Positions 15,443 through 25,155 of a DNA stretch of 64,000 nucleotides are shown in pieces (the stretch's first letter is position 1; the number at the start of each line of letters is the position of its first letter). Origin of the DNA: Arthrobacter sp. MA-N2 (GTDB lineage Bacteria > Actinomycetota > Actinomycetes > Actinomycetales > Micrococcaceae); NCBI RefSeq assembly GCF_000517125.1, contig NZ_KI912155.1, positions 1,716,696-1,780,695 on the forward strand. The letters run 5' to 3'. A program made the position numbers and the translations under genes. The notes beneath the pieces were generated by a model that saw only the letters and a program-made list of their open reading frames with translations, ran no database searches and was not told where the DNA came from.

Positions 15443-17599
15443 ATGGCTGGATGGAATGCCGATACGGCGGCCGGCCCAATGGGTGCCGGGACGATCACGT
15501 TGGTGGAAGGTTCGTCATTCTGCATCTCATTGCCGAACGGGGACATCCAACCCGAGATGCCGCACGGGGTCTTCTTCCAGGACACGCGCATCTTGTCCCG
15601 CTGGAGCCTGACCGTCAACGGCCAGCAGCTGGAGCCGTTGGCAGCGGAAATGAAGGAACCCTACCGGGCGCTGTTCGCCGGCCGTGTTGCCCGTGCTGAC
15701 GGGTATGCGGACAGCCCCTTGATTGTGGAGCGGCTGCGCGAGGTGGGAGCGGGCATCCTGGAGGAGATCACCGTCCGGAACTATTCGCTGGATCCGGTTG
15801 AATGTGTGGTCTCGCTCAGCATCGAAGCGGATTTTGCCGATCTGTTCGAAGTCAAGGAAGCGCGCATCCAGCGGCACTGGGATGAAACCCGGCAGCCGGA
15901 CGCTGGTTCACTCACGATCAAGGCCGCCTGGCAGGATGCCCGCAAGGGGACTGTCATCCACGCCGACGGCGCCGATGTCGGGCCGGACGCCCTGATATAT
16001 CGCACAGTTGTCCCGCCGCACGGCCACTGGAGCACCCTACTGAGCGTGGTGCCGGCCCTGGACGGGACCGGTCCGGCGGCACCGTTTGTTCGTCCGGAGC
16101 CAGGGAGCATGTCTCCTCGGGACCGGCGCCGGTTGGAGTGGGTGGCCAGGATCCCGGTGTTGCGGATGGGAAACCGTTCCATCGAACGCACCCTGCAACG
16201 CAGCTACGACGATCTGGGCGCGCTCAGGATCGAGGACCCCGACCATCCGGACCGGGTGGTAGTCGCCGCCGGGGCGCCTTGGTTCATGACTCTGTTCGGG
16301 CGCGACTCACTCTGGGCCTCGGAAATGGCGCTGCCGGTGGACCCGTCCCTCGCCCTGGGCACGCTGCAGACGCTGGCCGACCGCCAAGGCCGGGTGTTTG
16401 ACCCGGTGAGTGAGGAGGAGCCGGGCAAGATCCTGCACGAGGTCCGGCTCGGTGTCTCCAGCGGTCTGTCCCTGGGCGGTAAGCCAGAATATTATGGCAG
16501 CGTCGATGCGACCCCGCTCTTTGTGAGCGTGCTTGGAGCCGTCAGCCGCTGGGGGTTCGCCAAGGAGACCATTGCCGCCCTGCTGCCCAACGCGGATCGG
16601 GCACTGGACTGGATCCGCGACTACGGGGACCGCGACGGCGACGGCTTCGTCGAATATGAACGCTTGAATGATCGGGGGCTGATCAACCAGGGCTGGAAGG
16701 ATTCCTGGGACGGGATCAACTTCGCGGACGGCACCCTGGCGGAACCGCCGATCGCTTTGTGCGAGGTCCAGGCCTACGTCTATTCGGCCTACATGGCGCG
16801 TGCGTGGATGGCCTACGACGCCGGCAACACGGCTTTGGCTGACGAGCTCACCGACCGGGCGGCACAGCTGAAGACACGGTTCAACGAACAGTTCTGGCTT
16901 CCCGATCGCGGCTACTACGCGATCGCGCTGGATAAGGACAAGCGCCCGGTCGATGCCTGTGCCTCTAATATGGGCCATTGCCTCTGGTTCGGTCTGGTGG
17001 ATGAGGACAAGGCGCCGCTGGTAGCCGAGAAGCTAATGTCCCCTCAGATGTTTTCCGGCTGGGGGGTACGCACACTGGCTTCCGACATGGGAGCTTATAA
17101 CCCGGCGAGCTACCATAACGGTTCGGTCTGGCCGCACGACAACGCCATTATTGCGGCGGGCCTGGTGCGCTATGGTTTCGTCGAGGAAGCGCAGCGAATC
17201 GCCACGGCCCTCCTGGAGGCCGCCGAGTACTCGGACGGCCGGCTGCCCGAGCTCTTCTGCGGCTTTGACCGGGAACGGTTCGGCCAGCCGGTGCCGTATC
17301 CGACGGCGTGCTCGCCGCAGGCCTGGTCCGCCACCGCACCGGTCCTGCTGGTGACAAGCCTGATGCGGTACGACGCGCACGTATCTCTTGGGGGCGTGTG
17401 GCTGGACCCGGTGCTGCCGGAGTCCTACGGCGAGCTGCACGTCGCCAATGCGCCCATGGCAGGCGGCCGGATCTCCATCGACATTTCCGGTTCCGCCGCC
17501 TCGGTCCGAGGGCTGCCCGAGGGCATGGTGCTCCACCGAGGGCACCGGCCATGGATGACCGAGCTAGTGGAGCAGGCCAAGTCGCGCAAGGACGCTTAG
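15443..17599 (+). CDS. Glycogen debranching (amylo-alpha-1,6-glucosidase)-like protein
   Basis: The 718-residue cytosolic protein has an N-terminal beta-sandwich of the GDE-N type (about 1-230, including LPNGDIQPEMPHGVFFQDTR) and a C-terminal (alpha/alpha)6 domain of the GDE-C/GH133-like family. Hallmarks are GAPWFMTLFGRDSLWASE, GLINQGWKDSWDG, YHNGSVWPHDNAIIAAG and LPELFCGFDR. Related enzymes remove alpha-1,6 branches of glycogen or act on other glucans. ATG 15443 (MAGWNADTAAG) is preceded by GAGGAGCCGGAA. The gene stands alone in its transcription unit and is closed by a strong terminator. Confidence 0.85.
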   Translation: MAGWNADTAAGPMGAGTITLVEGSSFCISLPNGDIQPEMPHGVFFQDTRILSRWSLTVNGQQLEPLAAEMKEPYRALFAGRVARADGYADSPLIVERLREVGAGILEEITVRNYSLDPVECVVSLSIEADFADLFEVKEARIQRHWDETRQPDAGSLTIKAAWQDARKGTVIHADGADVGPDALIYRTVVPPHGHWSTLLSVVPALDGTGPAAPFVRPEPGSMSPRDRRRLEWVARIPVLRMGNRSIERTLQRSYDDLGALRIEDPDHPDRVVVAAGAPWFMTLFGRDSLWASEMALPVDPSLALGTLQTLADRQGRVFDPVSEEEPGKILHEVRLGVSSGLSLGGKPEYYGSVDATPLFVSVLGAVSRWGFAKETIAALLPNADRALDWIRDYGDRDGDGFVEYERLNDRGLINQGWKDSWDGINFADGTLAEPPIALCEVQAYVYSAYMARAWMAYDAGNTALADELTDRAAQLKTRFNEQFWLPDRGYYAIALDKDKRPVDACASNMGHCLWFGLVDEDKAPLVAEKLMSPQMFSGWGVRTLASDMGAYNPASYHNGSVWPHDNAIIAAGLVRYGFVEEAQRIATALLEAAEYSDGRLPELFCGFDRERFGQPVPYPTACSPQAWSATAPVLLVTSLMRYDAHVSLGGVWLDPVLPESYGELHVANAPMAGGRISIDISGSAASVRGLPEGMVLHRGHRPWMTELVEQAKSRKDA

Positions 17600-17661
17600 C
17601 CGGACGAGCGGGCCCGGCCGCTTGTTCCTGCAGATTAAAATCGTCCGCATCTTAAAGTCGT

Positions 17662-17707
17662 CCGCACCGCGAGAACTCCCGGGGTTCTGGGAATTCTCGC
17701 GGTGCGG
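17662..17707. terminator. Bidirectional terminator between convergent genes
   Basis: A perfect 14-bp inverted repeat (17662-17675 with 17694-17707) carries an inner CTCCC/GGGA pair. It lies between the convergent stop codons of the debranching-enzyme gene and the MFS transporter, so it can serve both. Confidence 0.8.
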
Positions 17708-17734
17708 ATGGTGTTTGTGGTGCGCTTTGGCCTG

Positions 17735-19102
17735 TCAGTCCTTGCGGACCGTGCCGGGGTCGACGTTCCGGGCGGCGAAGATCAGCAGTCCGGAAGCCAG
17801 GATAGGGATGACACCCCACCATAGGGTGGCGTTGATCCAGCCGGCGCCGGCGGCGAGGGTGGCTGTGATCAATAGTCCACCGACGATCGCGCCGACTTGG
17901 CCTGAGGCGTTGATGATGGAGCTGCCCGTTGCCCGGGTGTGGACGGGGAAGCTCTCGCCGGTGAAGAACAGCAGGGCGGAGAAGGGGCCGATGAGGAAGA
18001 ACAGCCCGGCACTGTACAGCCCGATGATGAGCGGGAAGTTCCCGTTCGGTGCCTGAAGCATCGTGAAGAAGGAAACGGCACAGAGGATCCAGCCGATCCC
18101 GATCGCGTTACGGCGTCCGATCCGGTCGCCCAACCAGCCGTGGAACAAGTAGCCGGCGAAGGCCGTGGCGTTGGAAATGATAAGGACCAGCAGTGCGTTG
18201 TCGAACTCGACGTTCTTGCCGTCCGGGGCCGTAAGCAGCGAAGTGCCGAGGATGGCGAAGGAGAGGACGCCCAGCCAGTTCAGGAGGAAGGCTCCACCGA
18301 TCGTCAGGGTTGACCTTAGTGATTCCCCGCGGAAGACCGAGACGAGCGGGCTGGACTTCTCCGAGACGTCGACTCCGTATTTGATACCGAGCTGCTGCGC
18401 TTCCTCAACCCGGCCGTCCTTGATCATCTTGTCGATTTGGTGACGGTGGCCGAACTGGGGACTCTCCTTGAGCCAGCGTCCGGCGAGGACGATGAAGACG
18501 GCGGGGATGGCGGCCACGGCGAAGCAGAGCGCCCACCCGCCGATGGGGAACAGCAGGTAGACGGACCCGGCAGCCAGTACGGATCCGACCGGCCAACCGG
18601 ACTGGACGAGCGAGTAGATGAGGCCGCGACGGCGAGCCATGGCGGGATTGCTGTGGCTGTGCGCGAACATCTCGTTGAGGTAGGCCGCGTTGATGGCCTG
18701 CTCGGCGTAACCGAGGCCGGCCAGTGAACGCACGAGGACCAGGAAGACGAGTCCCAGGCCGGCAGCGATGCCCGCAACCCAGCCGACCGTGGCGGTCAGC
18801 AATGAGGCGACGGCGGCACCGCTGACGGCGATCAGGATGCCCTTGCGGCGCCCGATCCGGTCGACGATCGGGCCGATCGCGAAGGCCACGAGTGCGGTAC
18901 CGGCAGTCACCCAGGTGTTGATCCCTGTGGACTGCGCAGCGCTCCAGCCGAGGTCTGAGGCCAGCTTCGGCAGGAGGTTGCCGAACAGGACGAAGTCGTA
19001 GACGGCGAAGGTCCAGGCGAAGAAGCAAATCCAGGTGGCCAGGCGGACGTCTTTGGGAGTGACATCAGACTCGACGAATTGGAAGGTTGGGACAGTGGAC
19101 AT
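17735..19102 (-). CDS. MFS transporter, probably for N-methylhydantoin or creatinine
   Basis: The 455-residue protein has 12 predicted membrane helices and the major-facilitator motif A loop GPIVDRIGRRKG after helix 2, repeated as GWLGDRIGRR in the second half. It belongs to the metabolite:H+ symporter/sugar-porter-like branch. It lies 117 bp downstream of the fused hydantoinase gene on the same strand, so it probably imports that pathway's substrate. The substrate is an inference from context; the protein could equally carry another small metabolite. Confidence 0.8.
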   Translation of the reverse strand: MSTVPTFQFVESDVTPKDVRLATWICFFAWTFAVYDFVLFGNLLPKLASDLGWSAAQSTGINTWVTAGTALVAFAIGPIVDRIGRRKGILIAVSGAAVASLLTATVGWVAGIAAGLGLVFLVLVRSLAGLGYAEQAINAAYLNEMFAHSHSNPAMARRRGLIYSLVQSGWPVGSVLAAGSVYLLFPIGGWALCFAVAAIPAVFIVLAGRWLKESPQFGHRHQIDKMIKDGRVEEAQQLGIKYGVDVSEKSSPLVSVFRGESLRSTLTIGGAFLLNWLGVLSFAILGTSLLTAPDGKNVEFDNALLVLIISNATAFAGYLFHGWLGDRIGRRNAIGIGWILCAVSFFTMLQAPNGNFPLIIGLYSAGLFFLIGPFSALLFFTGESFPVHTRATGSSIINASGQVGAIVGGLLITATLAAGAGWINATLWWGVIPILASGLLIFAARNVDPGTVRKD

Positions 19103-19219
19103 ATCGGTTCCTAATTCACGGGGAGAGTTGGGGGATGTGATGAGTAGGGAACGAAGGGGCGGTCTGGAGGGCAGGGTCGCTAGCTGGTCCCCAGCCCGCC
19201 CCTCACTGCTGCTCTTGGA

Positions 19220-22200
19220 TCAGCTCGTAGGGCTGAGCTCGGAGACCAGAACTTCGCGGCGTTCGGCGGTGGCCTTCAGGTCGACCGTCAGCTGGCCGTT
19301 GACCTCCTTGAGGACCACGCCGTAGTCCCGGGCTGCCGCCTCCGCGGTCGTGAAGCCGTCCAGCACGTCCTCCAGGACCTTCAGCGGGTCCCTTCGATGC
19401 GGGTCGCCGAAGCCTCCACCGCTGGGCACGGTGATCTGGAGGGAGTCTCCTGCCAGCAGCTGGCGGCCGGTGACCTTGGAGGGCCAGGACTCTTCGCCCG
19501 CCCGGCCGGGGTTCTTCACGAGCGATCCGTTGAGGCCCTCATGCCCGCCGAAGGCGCCCCACGGTACATCCGACTCGTGGCGTTCACCCTCGCAAGTGAT
19601 CGCGGTGTCGGTCAGGAACGTATTCTCGCGGATGATGCCAATGCCGCCGCGGAACTCCCCGGCCGCTGCCGGCTCGGAACGCAGTTCATAGCGGTCGGTG
19701 CGCATCGGGAACCGCCACTCGAGCTCCTCGATCGGGTTGTTGCGGGTGTTGGCGATGAGGTTGTCCACGGAGTCCGGCCCGTCGCTGGTGGCGCGTCCGC
19801 CGTAGGAGCCCTCGTTGACCTCGAGGTAAACCCAGTACTCGCCCTGCTTCTCGTCCCATCCGGAGTAGGAGATGAAGTGGATGTGGGCGGAGTTGCCGGC
19901 GGTGACCCGTTCGGGGATAACGGGGGCGAGGGCCCGCAGGGCCAGGTCGACGGCGCGCTGCACTTGGGAGAACCGCGAGAAGGTCGCCGCCGGGTACTTC
20001 GGGTTGAAGATGGTGCCTTCCGGGGCGATCACCTTCAACGGCTTGAGCATGCCCTCGTTCTGGGGCACGAACACCGGGAAGGCGACCTCGTCCAGGAACA
20101 TCATGCGGGTGATGAACGTGAACGCCGAGACGGTGGTGCCCTCGAAAGCGCAGTTGTAGGCGGTGGGTACTTGTTCGGACGATCCGGTCAGGTCGTAGGT
20201 GATCTCGTCACCCTCGACAATCACCTTCACGACGATCGGCAGCTTCTTGCCGTAGTTGCGGCCGTCGTCGTCCAGGTAGCCGACCTCTGTCTCGTAGACG
20301 CCGTCGGGGATCTTGGCGATCTCCTGGCGCAGCATCCGCTCGGAGTAGTCGATCCAGCTCTGGCCGGCCTCACGCACCGCGCCAAAACCGTAGCGTTCGA
20401 TGAGGGCGGTGTAGCGGGTCTTGGCCAACTCGCAGGCGGCGATCATGGCCTGGAAATCGCCCTCGTTGGAGGTGGGCGTCCGGGTGTTGTTAAGGATGTG
20501 CCGGATCAGTGACTCCTGGCGTACGCCCTTCTCGGAGATCTTGACCGCCCGGAAAATGGTGCCCTCGGACTGGATGTCCTGGATGTCCACCATCAGCCCG
20601 GAGTACGCGCCGCCATTGTCGATCAGCTGGCCGGAGGCGCCGGCGAAGCCGACGAGCTCCCCGTCGTGGAAGATCGGTTCGATGATCGCCACATCGGGGG
20701 AGTGCGTGGCGCCCAGATACGGATCGTTGTGCAGGATGATGTCACCGTCGTGGATGTCGTCGCCGAGCACCGAGATCACGCCCTTGACGATCTTGGGCAT
20801 GGAGCCCATGAACATTGGCGTGGAGTCGGACTCGGCCAGCACGTTGCCGTCCTTGTCGAACAGGCCTGCGCCGAGGTCCTCGGACTCGCGGATGATCGAG
20901 GAGTAAGCCATGCGGAACAGCACCGAGGCCATTTCCTTGGCCGCTGAGTTCAAGGCGCCGCCGATCACGCGCATCAGGATCGGGGTGGCCAGTTTCTCGG
21001 CGCTCTGGGCGGCGGCCGGGCAGTCGATGACGAGGTTGCCGGCTGCGTCCACCGTTCCGGAGAATCCCGGAGGAATAACCGTCGTGGAGTCGTACTGCTC
21101 GATGATGGCGGGGCCGGCGAAGGCGATTCCCACGCCCATCCTGTCGCGATCATAGAAGCCGGTGTCCAAGGTGACTGGCTTGCCATCTTGTTCAAAGGTC
21201 ACCGGGCGTGTTTCCACCAGGGCATCTTTGAGGGAACCGGACTTGGTCGCTTCCGGCGTGGGCAGGTCATCCATCACCGCGCTGGCCTCGACCCGGATGT
21301 TAATGACCTCCACGGTGCCGTTCTTGAAGCGGTGGCCGTACTCCTCAAAGTGGGCGTCGTGGAAGGCTGCCTCGGCCTTTTCCAGCCAGACCTGATTGAC
21401 CGGACCGGCGGGGGCGGTGAAGCGGATCTCGTATCCCTGGCCCTCGTAGCGCGCGTCGGCGAGCCATTCAAGCTTGCGCCGTTCGGCCGGGACGTCCTCG
21501 GCATCGAGCTGGGCGTTGGCGTCACGCTCCAACTGCTCGTAGGAGGCCTGGATGGCGGCAGGATCCGCGTTGGCGAAGGTGAACCGCCTGGTGGCGACGA
21601 ACTCATATTTCTCGTCAGTGGCCAGCAGACCGGTGGCGGCGATGATGCCGGGGTGGGCCGGGATCAGAACCTTCGGGACCTCCAGTTCAGCTGCGATCTC
21701 GCAGGCGAACAGCGCTCCGGCACCCCCGGCGGCGACGAGGGTGAAGTCGCGAGGATCGTAGCCGCGGCGCACGGAGTTCTGCTCGATCGCCTGCGTCATG
21801 CCGAACTTCTGGATCTGCAGGGCGCCGAGGGCTGCCTGGTCCACGGACATGTTGAGCTTTTCCGCGAGCCCTTCCATCGCTTTTCGGGCGCCATCGAGAT
21901 CCAGATCCATGCCTGAGCCTGCCAGGACGCGGTCAGGACGCATGCGGCCCAGCAACATCTGGGCGTCGGTCGATGTCGGCTCCGTCCCGCCGCGGCCGTA
22001 GCAGACCGGGCCCGGGACAGCTCCCGCCGACTGGGGACCGACGCGGAAGACCCCGCCGGCGTCGACGTAGGCGATGGAACCGCCGCCGGCCCCAATGGTG
22101 TCGATGTCCACCATGGGGACCATTGCCTGGTGGTCGCCGATCTTGGTGTCCAGCAGGTGACGCATGCGCAGTTCACCCTGGTAGGCCACACCGATGTCCG

Positions 22201-23086
22201 CCGAGGTACCCCCGATGTCCAGGGTGACGACATTGTCGAAGCCGGATTGGCGACCGGCCCACATGCCGCCGATCAGGCCGCCGACCGGTCCGGACATCAT
22301 CAGGGTGACGGGCCGCTTGGCAGCCTCCTTGATCGGAACCATACCGCCGGAGGACTGCATCAGCAGGATCTCCCGCTTGTAGCCCAAGCCCTCAGCCTGC
22401 TCCTGCAAGCGGTGCAGGTAACGCGAGACCCTGGGGCCGACGTAAGCATTCAGCGCCGTGGTGGAGAACCGCTCGTATTCGCGGTACAAGGGCACGATCT
22501 CGCTGGAAAGGGACAGGTAAGCCTCGGGGAACTCCTCCGCGACGATCTCCCCGATCCGCTGCTCGTGGGCGGGGTTCAGATAGGAGTGCAGCAGGCAAAC
22601 GGCGATGGCTTCGACGCCGGCCGCCTGCAGTTCGCGCACGCGCTCCCGGACCTCGTCCTCGTCCAGGGGAACCAGGACGTCGCCGTTCGGCGCGGTGATG
22701 CGCTCCTTGACGGTGAGCCGATGGCGGCGCTTGATCAGGGGCTTGGTCTGCCAAGGCAGATCCTGCTGGAGGGAGAAGTTGTACGGCTTCTTGTGACGGG
22801 CAATGTGCAGGATGTCCCGGAAGCCCTCGGTGGTGATCATCCCGACCTCGGCGCCGGTGTGCGTCAGCGCGGTGTTCGTGGCGACCGTGGTCCCGTGCAC
22901 CAGCTGGTCGATCTCCGAAAGCGAGACCCCGGCCTTCGCGCAGAGTTTTATGATGCCGTTGACCACGGCCTCGGAAGGGTCGTGAGGGGTCGAGGGAACC
23001 TTTTCCACAACGGCGATGCGCTGATCGTCGTCCGAGAAATACAAGTCGGTGAAGGTACCGCCGACGTCTACTCCGATGCGCTTCAT
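19220..23086 (-). CDS. Fused HyuA-HyuB ATP-dependent N-methylhydantoinase
   Basis: The 1288-residue protein joins both halves of the 5-oxoprolinase/hydantoinase family. Residues 1 to about 690 are HyuA-like, with the sugar-kinase-type nucleotide folds MKRIGVDVGGTFTDLYF, HGTTVATNTAL and TLDIGGTSADIGV. From about residue 704 comes the HyuB half (FRMAYSSIIRESEDLGAGLF, DIILHNDPYLGATHSPD). Such enzymes use ATP to open N-methylhydantoin to N-carbamoylsarcosine. The divergent neighbour is N-carbamoylsarcosine amidase, which supports that substrate over 5-oxoproline. ATG 23086 gives the canonical start after AAAGGACC. Bacterial hydantoinases are often two genes, so the fusion is notable. Confidence 0.88.
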   Translation of the reverse strand: MKRIGVDVGGTFTDLYFSDDDQRIAVVEKVPSTPHDPSEAVVNGIIKLCAKAGVSLSEIDQLVHGTTVATNTALTHTGAEVGMITTEGFRDILHIARHKKPYNFSLQQDLPWQTKPLIKRRHRLTVKERITAPNGDVLVPLDEDEVRERVRELQAAGVEAIAVCLLHSYLNPAHEQRIGEIVAEEFPEAYLSLSSEIVPLYREYERFSTTALNAYVGPRVSRYLHRLQEQAEGLGYKREILLMQSSGGMVPIKEAAKRPVTLMMSGPVGGLIGGMWAGRQSGFDNVVTLDIGGTSADIGVAYQGELRMRHLLDTKIGDHQAMVPMVDIDTIGAGGGSIAYVDAGGVFRVGPQSAGAVPGPVCYGRGGTEPTSTDAQMLLGRMRPDRVLAGSGMDLDLDGARKAMEGLAEKLNMSVDQAALGALQIQKFGMTQAIEQNSVRRGYDPRDFTLVAAGGAGALFACEIAAELEVPKVLIPAHPGIIAATGLLATDEKYEFVATRRFTFANADPAAIQASYEQLERDANAQLDAEDVPAERRKLEWLADARYEGQGYEIRFTAPAGPVNQVWLEKAEAAFHDAHFEEYGHRFKNGTVEVINIRVEASAVMDDLPTPEATKSGSLKDALVETRPVTFEQDGKPVTLDTGFYDRDRMGVGIAFAGPAIIEQYDSTTVIPPGFSGTVDAAGNLVIDCPAAAQSAEKLATPILMRVIGGALNSAAKEMASVLFRMAYSSIIRESEDLGAGLFDKDGNVLAESDSTPMFMGSMPKIVKGVISVLGDDIHDGDIILHNDPYLGATHSPDVAIIEPIFHDGELVGFAGASGQLIDNGGAYSGLMVDIQDIQSEGTIFRAVKISEKGVRQESLIRHILNNTRTPTSNEGDFQAMIAACELAKTRYTALIERYGFGAVREAGQSWIDYSERMLRQEIAKIPDGVYETEVGYLDDDGRNYGKKLPIVVKVIVEGDEITYDLTGSSEQVPTAYNCAFEGTTVSAFTFITRMMFLDEVAFPVFVPQNEGMLKPLKVIAPEGTIFNPKYPAATFSRFSQVQRAVDLALRALAPVIPERVTAGNSAHIHFISYSGWDEKQGEYWVYLEVNEGSYGGRATSDGPDSVDNLIANTRNNPIEELEWRFPMRTDRYELRSEPAAAGEFRGGIGIIRENTFLTDTAITCEGERHESDVPWGAFGGHEGLNGSLVKNPGRAGEESWPSKVTGRQLLAGDSLQITVPSGGGFGDPHRRDPLKVLEDVLDGFTTAEAAARDYGVVLKEVNGQLTVDLKATAERREVLVSELSPTS

Positions 23087-23222
23087 AATGGGTCCTTTCG
23101 GAAGTGAGGCTCAGGACTGCGTTGAAGGGGAAAGCCTGGGTGGGCCTCTCGGCCATTAGGCGAGCCCCGGTTTGGAGTCCACTGGGGTTAGACCGCAAAT
23201 CAGTGTGCTGTAGATCACAAAG

Positions 23223-23237
23223 TTGCTTACTAAGCAA
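23223..23237. promoter_or_regulatory. Palindromic operator candidate TTGCTTA-C-TAAGCAA
   Basis: Two perfect 7-bp arms flank one central base. It lies 137 bp upstream of the hydantoinase start and 199 bp upstream of the amidase start. The size and symmetry fit a dimeric regulator such as IclR. Confidence 0.55.
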
Positions 23238-23253
23238 TGTAGTTCCCGTGGGA

Positions 23254-23357
23254 GCAACATGCAATGGCTGGCCGATCTTTTTTTGAGGCACCTCCTTTGT
23301 CCATTCAAGCCGGATGTGGGGAATTCCGGGCAATCTAAAAAAGGGATTGCATGTTGC
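23254..23357. promoter_or_regulatory. Spaced inverted repeat GCAACATGCAAT ... ATTGCATGTTGC
   Basis: The 12-bp element at 23254-23265 recurs as its exact reverse complement at 23346-23357, 92 bp apart start to start. Two distant sites of opposite orientation in a divergent promoter suggest DNA looping or one site per promoter. The core TTGCATG also appears in GntR-type operator candidates at 56.7 kb. Confidence 0.5.
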
Positions 23358-23435
23358 ACATTCAGCAACTACTGTGATGGCACAGCAACAAATTGCGGAC
23401 AGGGGAAATCCGGTCCCGAGAGAGTGGAGACAGCC

Positions 23436-24209
23436 ATGACAACAGAGACGTTCAACGACATCGAAGCCCGGCTTGCAGCAGTGCTGGAGGAGGCGTTCGC
23501 AGCAGGCACGGACATCTACAACGAGCGAGGCTTCAGGCGTCGGATCGGCTACGGCAACCGCCCCGCCGTCATTCACATCGACCTCGCGAACGCGTGGACC
23601 CGTCCGGGCCACCCGTTCAGCTGCCCGGGCATGGAGACGATCATCCCGAACGTCCAGCGGATCAACGAGGCCGCGCGCGCCAAGGGTGTCCCGGTCTTCT
23701 ACACCACCAACGTGTATCGCAACCGCGATGCCACCTCCGGGACGAACGACATGGGCCTGTGGTACTCGAAGATCCCCACGGAGACCCTTCCGGCGGATTC
23801 CTACTGGGCGCAGATCGACGACCGCATTGCGCCCGCGGAGGGCGAGGTCGTGATCGAGAAGAATCGCGCCTCGGCGTTCCCGGGGACGAACCTCGAGCTC
23901 TTCCTGACCTCCAACCGTGTCGACACCCTGATCGTGACCGGTGCGACCGCCGCCGGGTGCGTGCGCCACACCGTCGAGGACGCCATCGCGAAGGGCTTCC
24001 GCCCGATCATCCCCCGGGAGACCATCGGCGACCGCGTCCCGGGGGTCGTGCAGTGGAACCTCTACGACATCGACAACAAGTTCGGTGACGTGGAGTCCAC
24101 TGATTCGGTGGTGGAATACCTGAACGGCCTCCCGCAGTTCGAGGACACAGTCCCGAAGACCCTCTCGGATCCCCAGCCCGAGGTGGCGGCCCCCGCGGAT
24201 CCGGCCTGA
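23436..24209 (+). CDS. N-carbamoylsarcosine amidase
   Basis: The 257-residue isochorismatase-fold enzyme hydrolyses N-carbamoylsarcosine to sarcosine, CO2 and ammonia. From memory it is nearly identical along its length to the crystallised Arthrobacter enzyme, and the catalytic triad is intact: D49 (HIDLANAW), K142 (VIEKNRAS) and C175 (ATAAGCVRHT). ATG 23436 gives MTTETFNDIEAR, matching the known N-terminus. With the fused hydantoinase on the opposite strand it completes the route from N-methylhydantoin to sarcosine. Sarcosine oxidation would release formaldehyde or methylene-tetrahydrofolate. Confidence 0.93.
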   Translation: MTTETFNDIEARLAAVLEEAFAAGTDIYNERGFRRRIGYGNRPAVIHIDLANAWTRPGHPFSCPGMETIIPNVQRINEAARAKGVPVFYTTNVYRNRDATSGTNDMGLWYSKIPTETLPADSYWAQIDDRIAPAEGEVVIEKNRASAFPGTNLELFLTSNRVDTLIVTGATAAGCVRHTVEDAIAKGFRPIIPRETIGDRVPGVVQWNLYDIDNKFGDVESTDSVVEYLNGLPQFEDTVPKTLSDPQPEVAAPADPA

Positions 24210-24337
24210 GCCGCACCGCACCCTCGGAGCCCCGCGGTCCGGCATCCGCGGCCTGATTGGATCCTCACACTACGGCGCGGTCCTGGATCTCCTGGATCGC
24301 GCCGTGGCGTGCACAAGCACCTGGAGAGGGAGAACTC

Positions 24338-25150
24338 ATGCTGGGCCTACAACCCACTCCTGACAAACCGCAAGGGGCGGCAGCATCGCTGCTCAACGGT
24401 CTGACGGTCCTCGAAGCCTTCTCCGTCGCCAAGCGATCGCTCCTTGGCGTCACGGAGATCTCCGAACTCGTCGGCCTGCACAAAAGCACCGTCTCCCGGA
24501 TGCTCACCGGCCTGGACGACGCCGGATACGTGCAGCGCGATGAAGACACCGGGCGATACCGCCTCGGACTCGGGATGATCGGCCTGGCGGGACCGCTGCT
24601 GGCCGAACTCGGCGTCCGCCGTGCTGCGTTGCCCCATCTCGAAGAACTCACCGAAGCCACCGGCGAGACGGCCGCGATCGCCGTCTGGAACGGCACCAAC
24701 GCGATCGTTGTGGAACAGACGGCGAGCCCCCATCAGGTCAAGCACAGCGCGGCGATCGGCACGCGCTATAACAAGTTCGCCAGCTCTTCAGTCCGCGTGT
24801 TCCTCGCCGAACTGCCGCCCGAAGAGACGGACCGCCTTCTGGCTGGCCAGACCGTGCTGCGAGAAGGCTACCTCGGACTCGAGGACGCGGCCCATGAACA
24901 GCTGGCGGGCGTTCGGGAACAAGGCTTCGCCGTCAACGACGGCGAGACCACCTACGAGGAATACGGGGTGTCCGCCCCCGTGCGGGACTACCGTGGCGCC
25001 GTCGTCGGCTGCATCACGGCGAGTGCACCCCGGGCCCGGGTGCAGCATCAGCAGAGTCAGTTCCTCCTGCGCGAAGCCGTGCTGGAGGCCGCTCGGCGCG
25101 TGTCGACACGGCTAGGCAGCCGGCCGGGGGAAACAAATCCAATGTGCTGA
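24338..25150 (+). CDS. IclR-family transcriptional regulator (first copy)
   Basis: The 270-residue protein has the N-terminal winged helix of IclR (SLLNGLTVLEAFS, then LGVTEISELVGLHKSTVSRM) and the C-terminal effector-binding domain (AAIAVWNGTNAIVVEQ, RYNKFASSSVRVFLA, EYGVSAPVRDYRGAVVGCIT). ATG 24338 follows GGAGAGGGAG. It is 128 bp downstream of the carbamoylsarcosine amidase gene on the same strand and probably controls the island with N-methylhydantoin or a product as effector. A close paralog lies tail to tail 5 bp away. Confidence 0.9.
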   Translation: MLGLQPTPDKPQGAAASLLNGLTVLEAFSVAKRSLLGVTEISELVGLHKSTVSRMLTGLDDAGYVQRDEDTGRYRLGLGMIGLAGPLLAELGVRRAALPHLEELTEATGETAAIAVWNGTNAIVVEQTASPHQVKHSAAIGTRYNKFASSSVRVFLAELPPEETDRLLAGQTVLREGYLGLEDAAHEQLAGVREQGFAVNDGETTYEEYGVSAPVRDYRGAVVGCITASAPRARVQHQQSQFLLREAVLEAARRVSTRLGSRPGETNPMC

Positions 25151-25155
25151 CTGGC

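Larger units (their letters stand above)
23087..23435. promoter_or_regulatory. Divergent control region between hydantoinase and carbamoylsarcosine amidase genes
   Basis: This 349-bp region must hold promoters for both operons. It contains a palindrome (23223-23237) and a widely spaced 12-bp inverted repeat (23254-23265 with 23346-23357). Plus-strand frame stays open through most of it in phase with the amidase, but codon use is poor and the amidase start at 23436 is well supported, so this is noncoding. The IclR proteins encoded nearby are the obvious candidates to bind here. Confidence 0.65.

Noticed and set aside
19397..20512. 371-codon plus-strand frame
   Set aside because: Antisense to the HyuB half of the fused hydantoinase; Val/Gly/Asp-rich shadow composition.
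23223..23435. 71-codon in-frame extension of the carbamoylsarcosine amidase
   Set aside because: The known N-terminus of the family starts at the ATG at 23436; the extension has poor composition and overlaps operator-like palindromes.
22392..24245. 617-codon minus-strand open frame
   Set aside because: It is antisense to the carbamoylsarcosine amidase gene, crosses the regulatory region and continues in a wrong frame of the hydantoinase gene.
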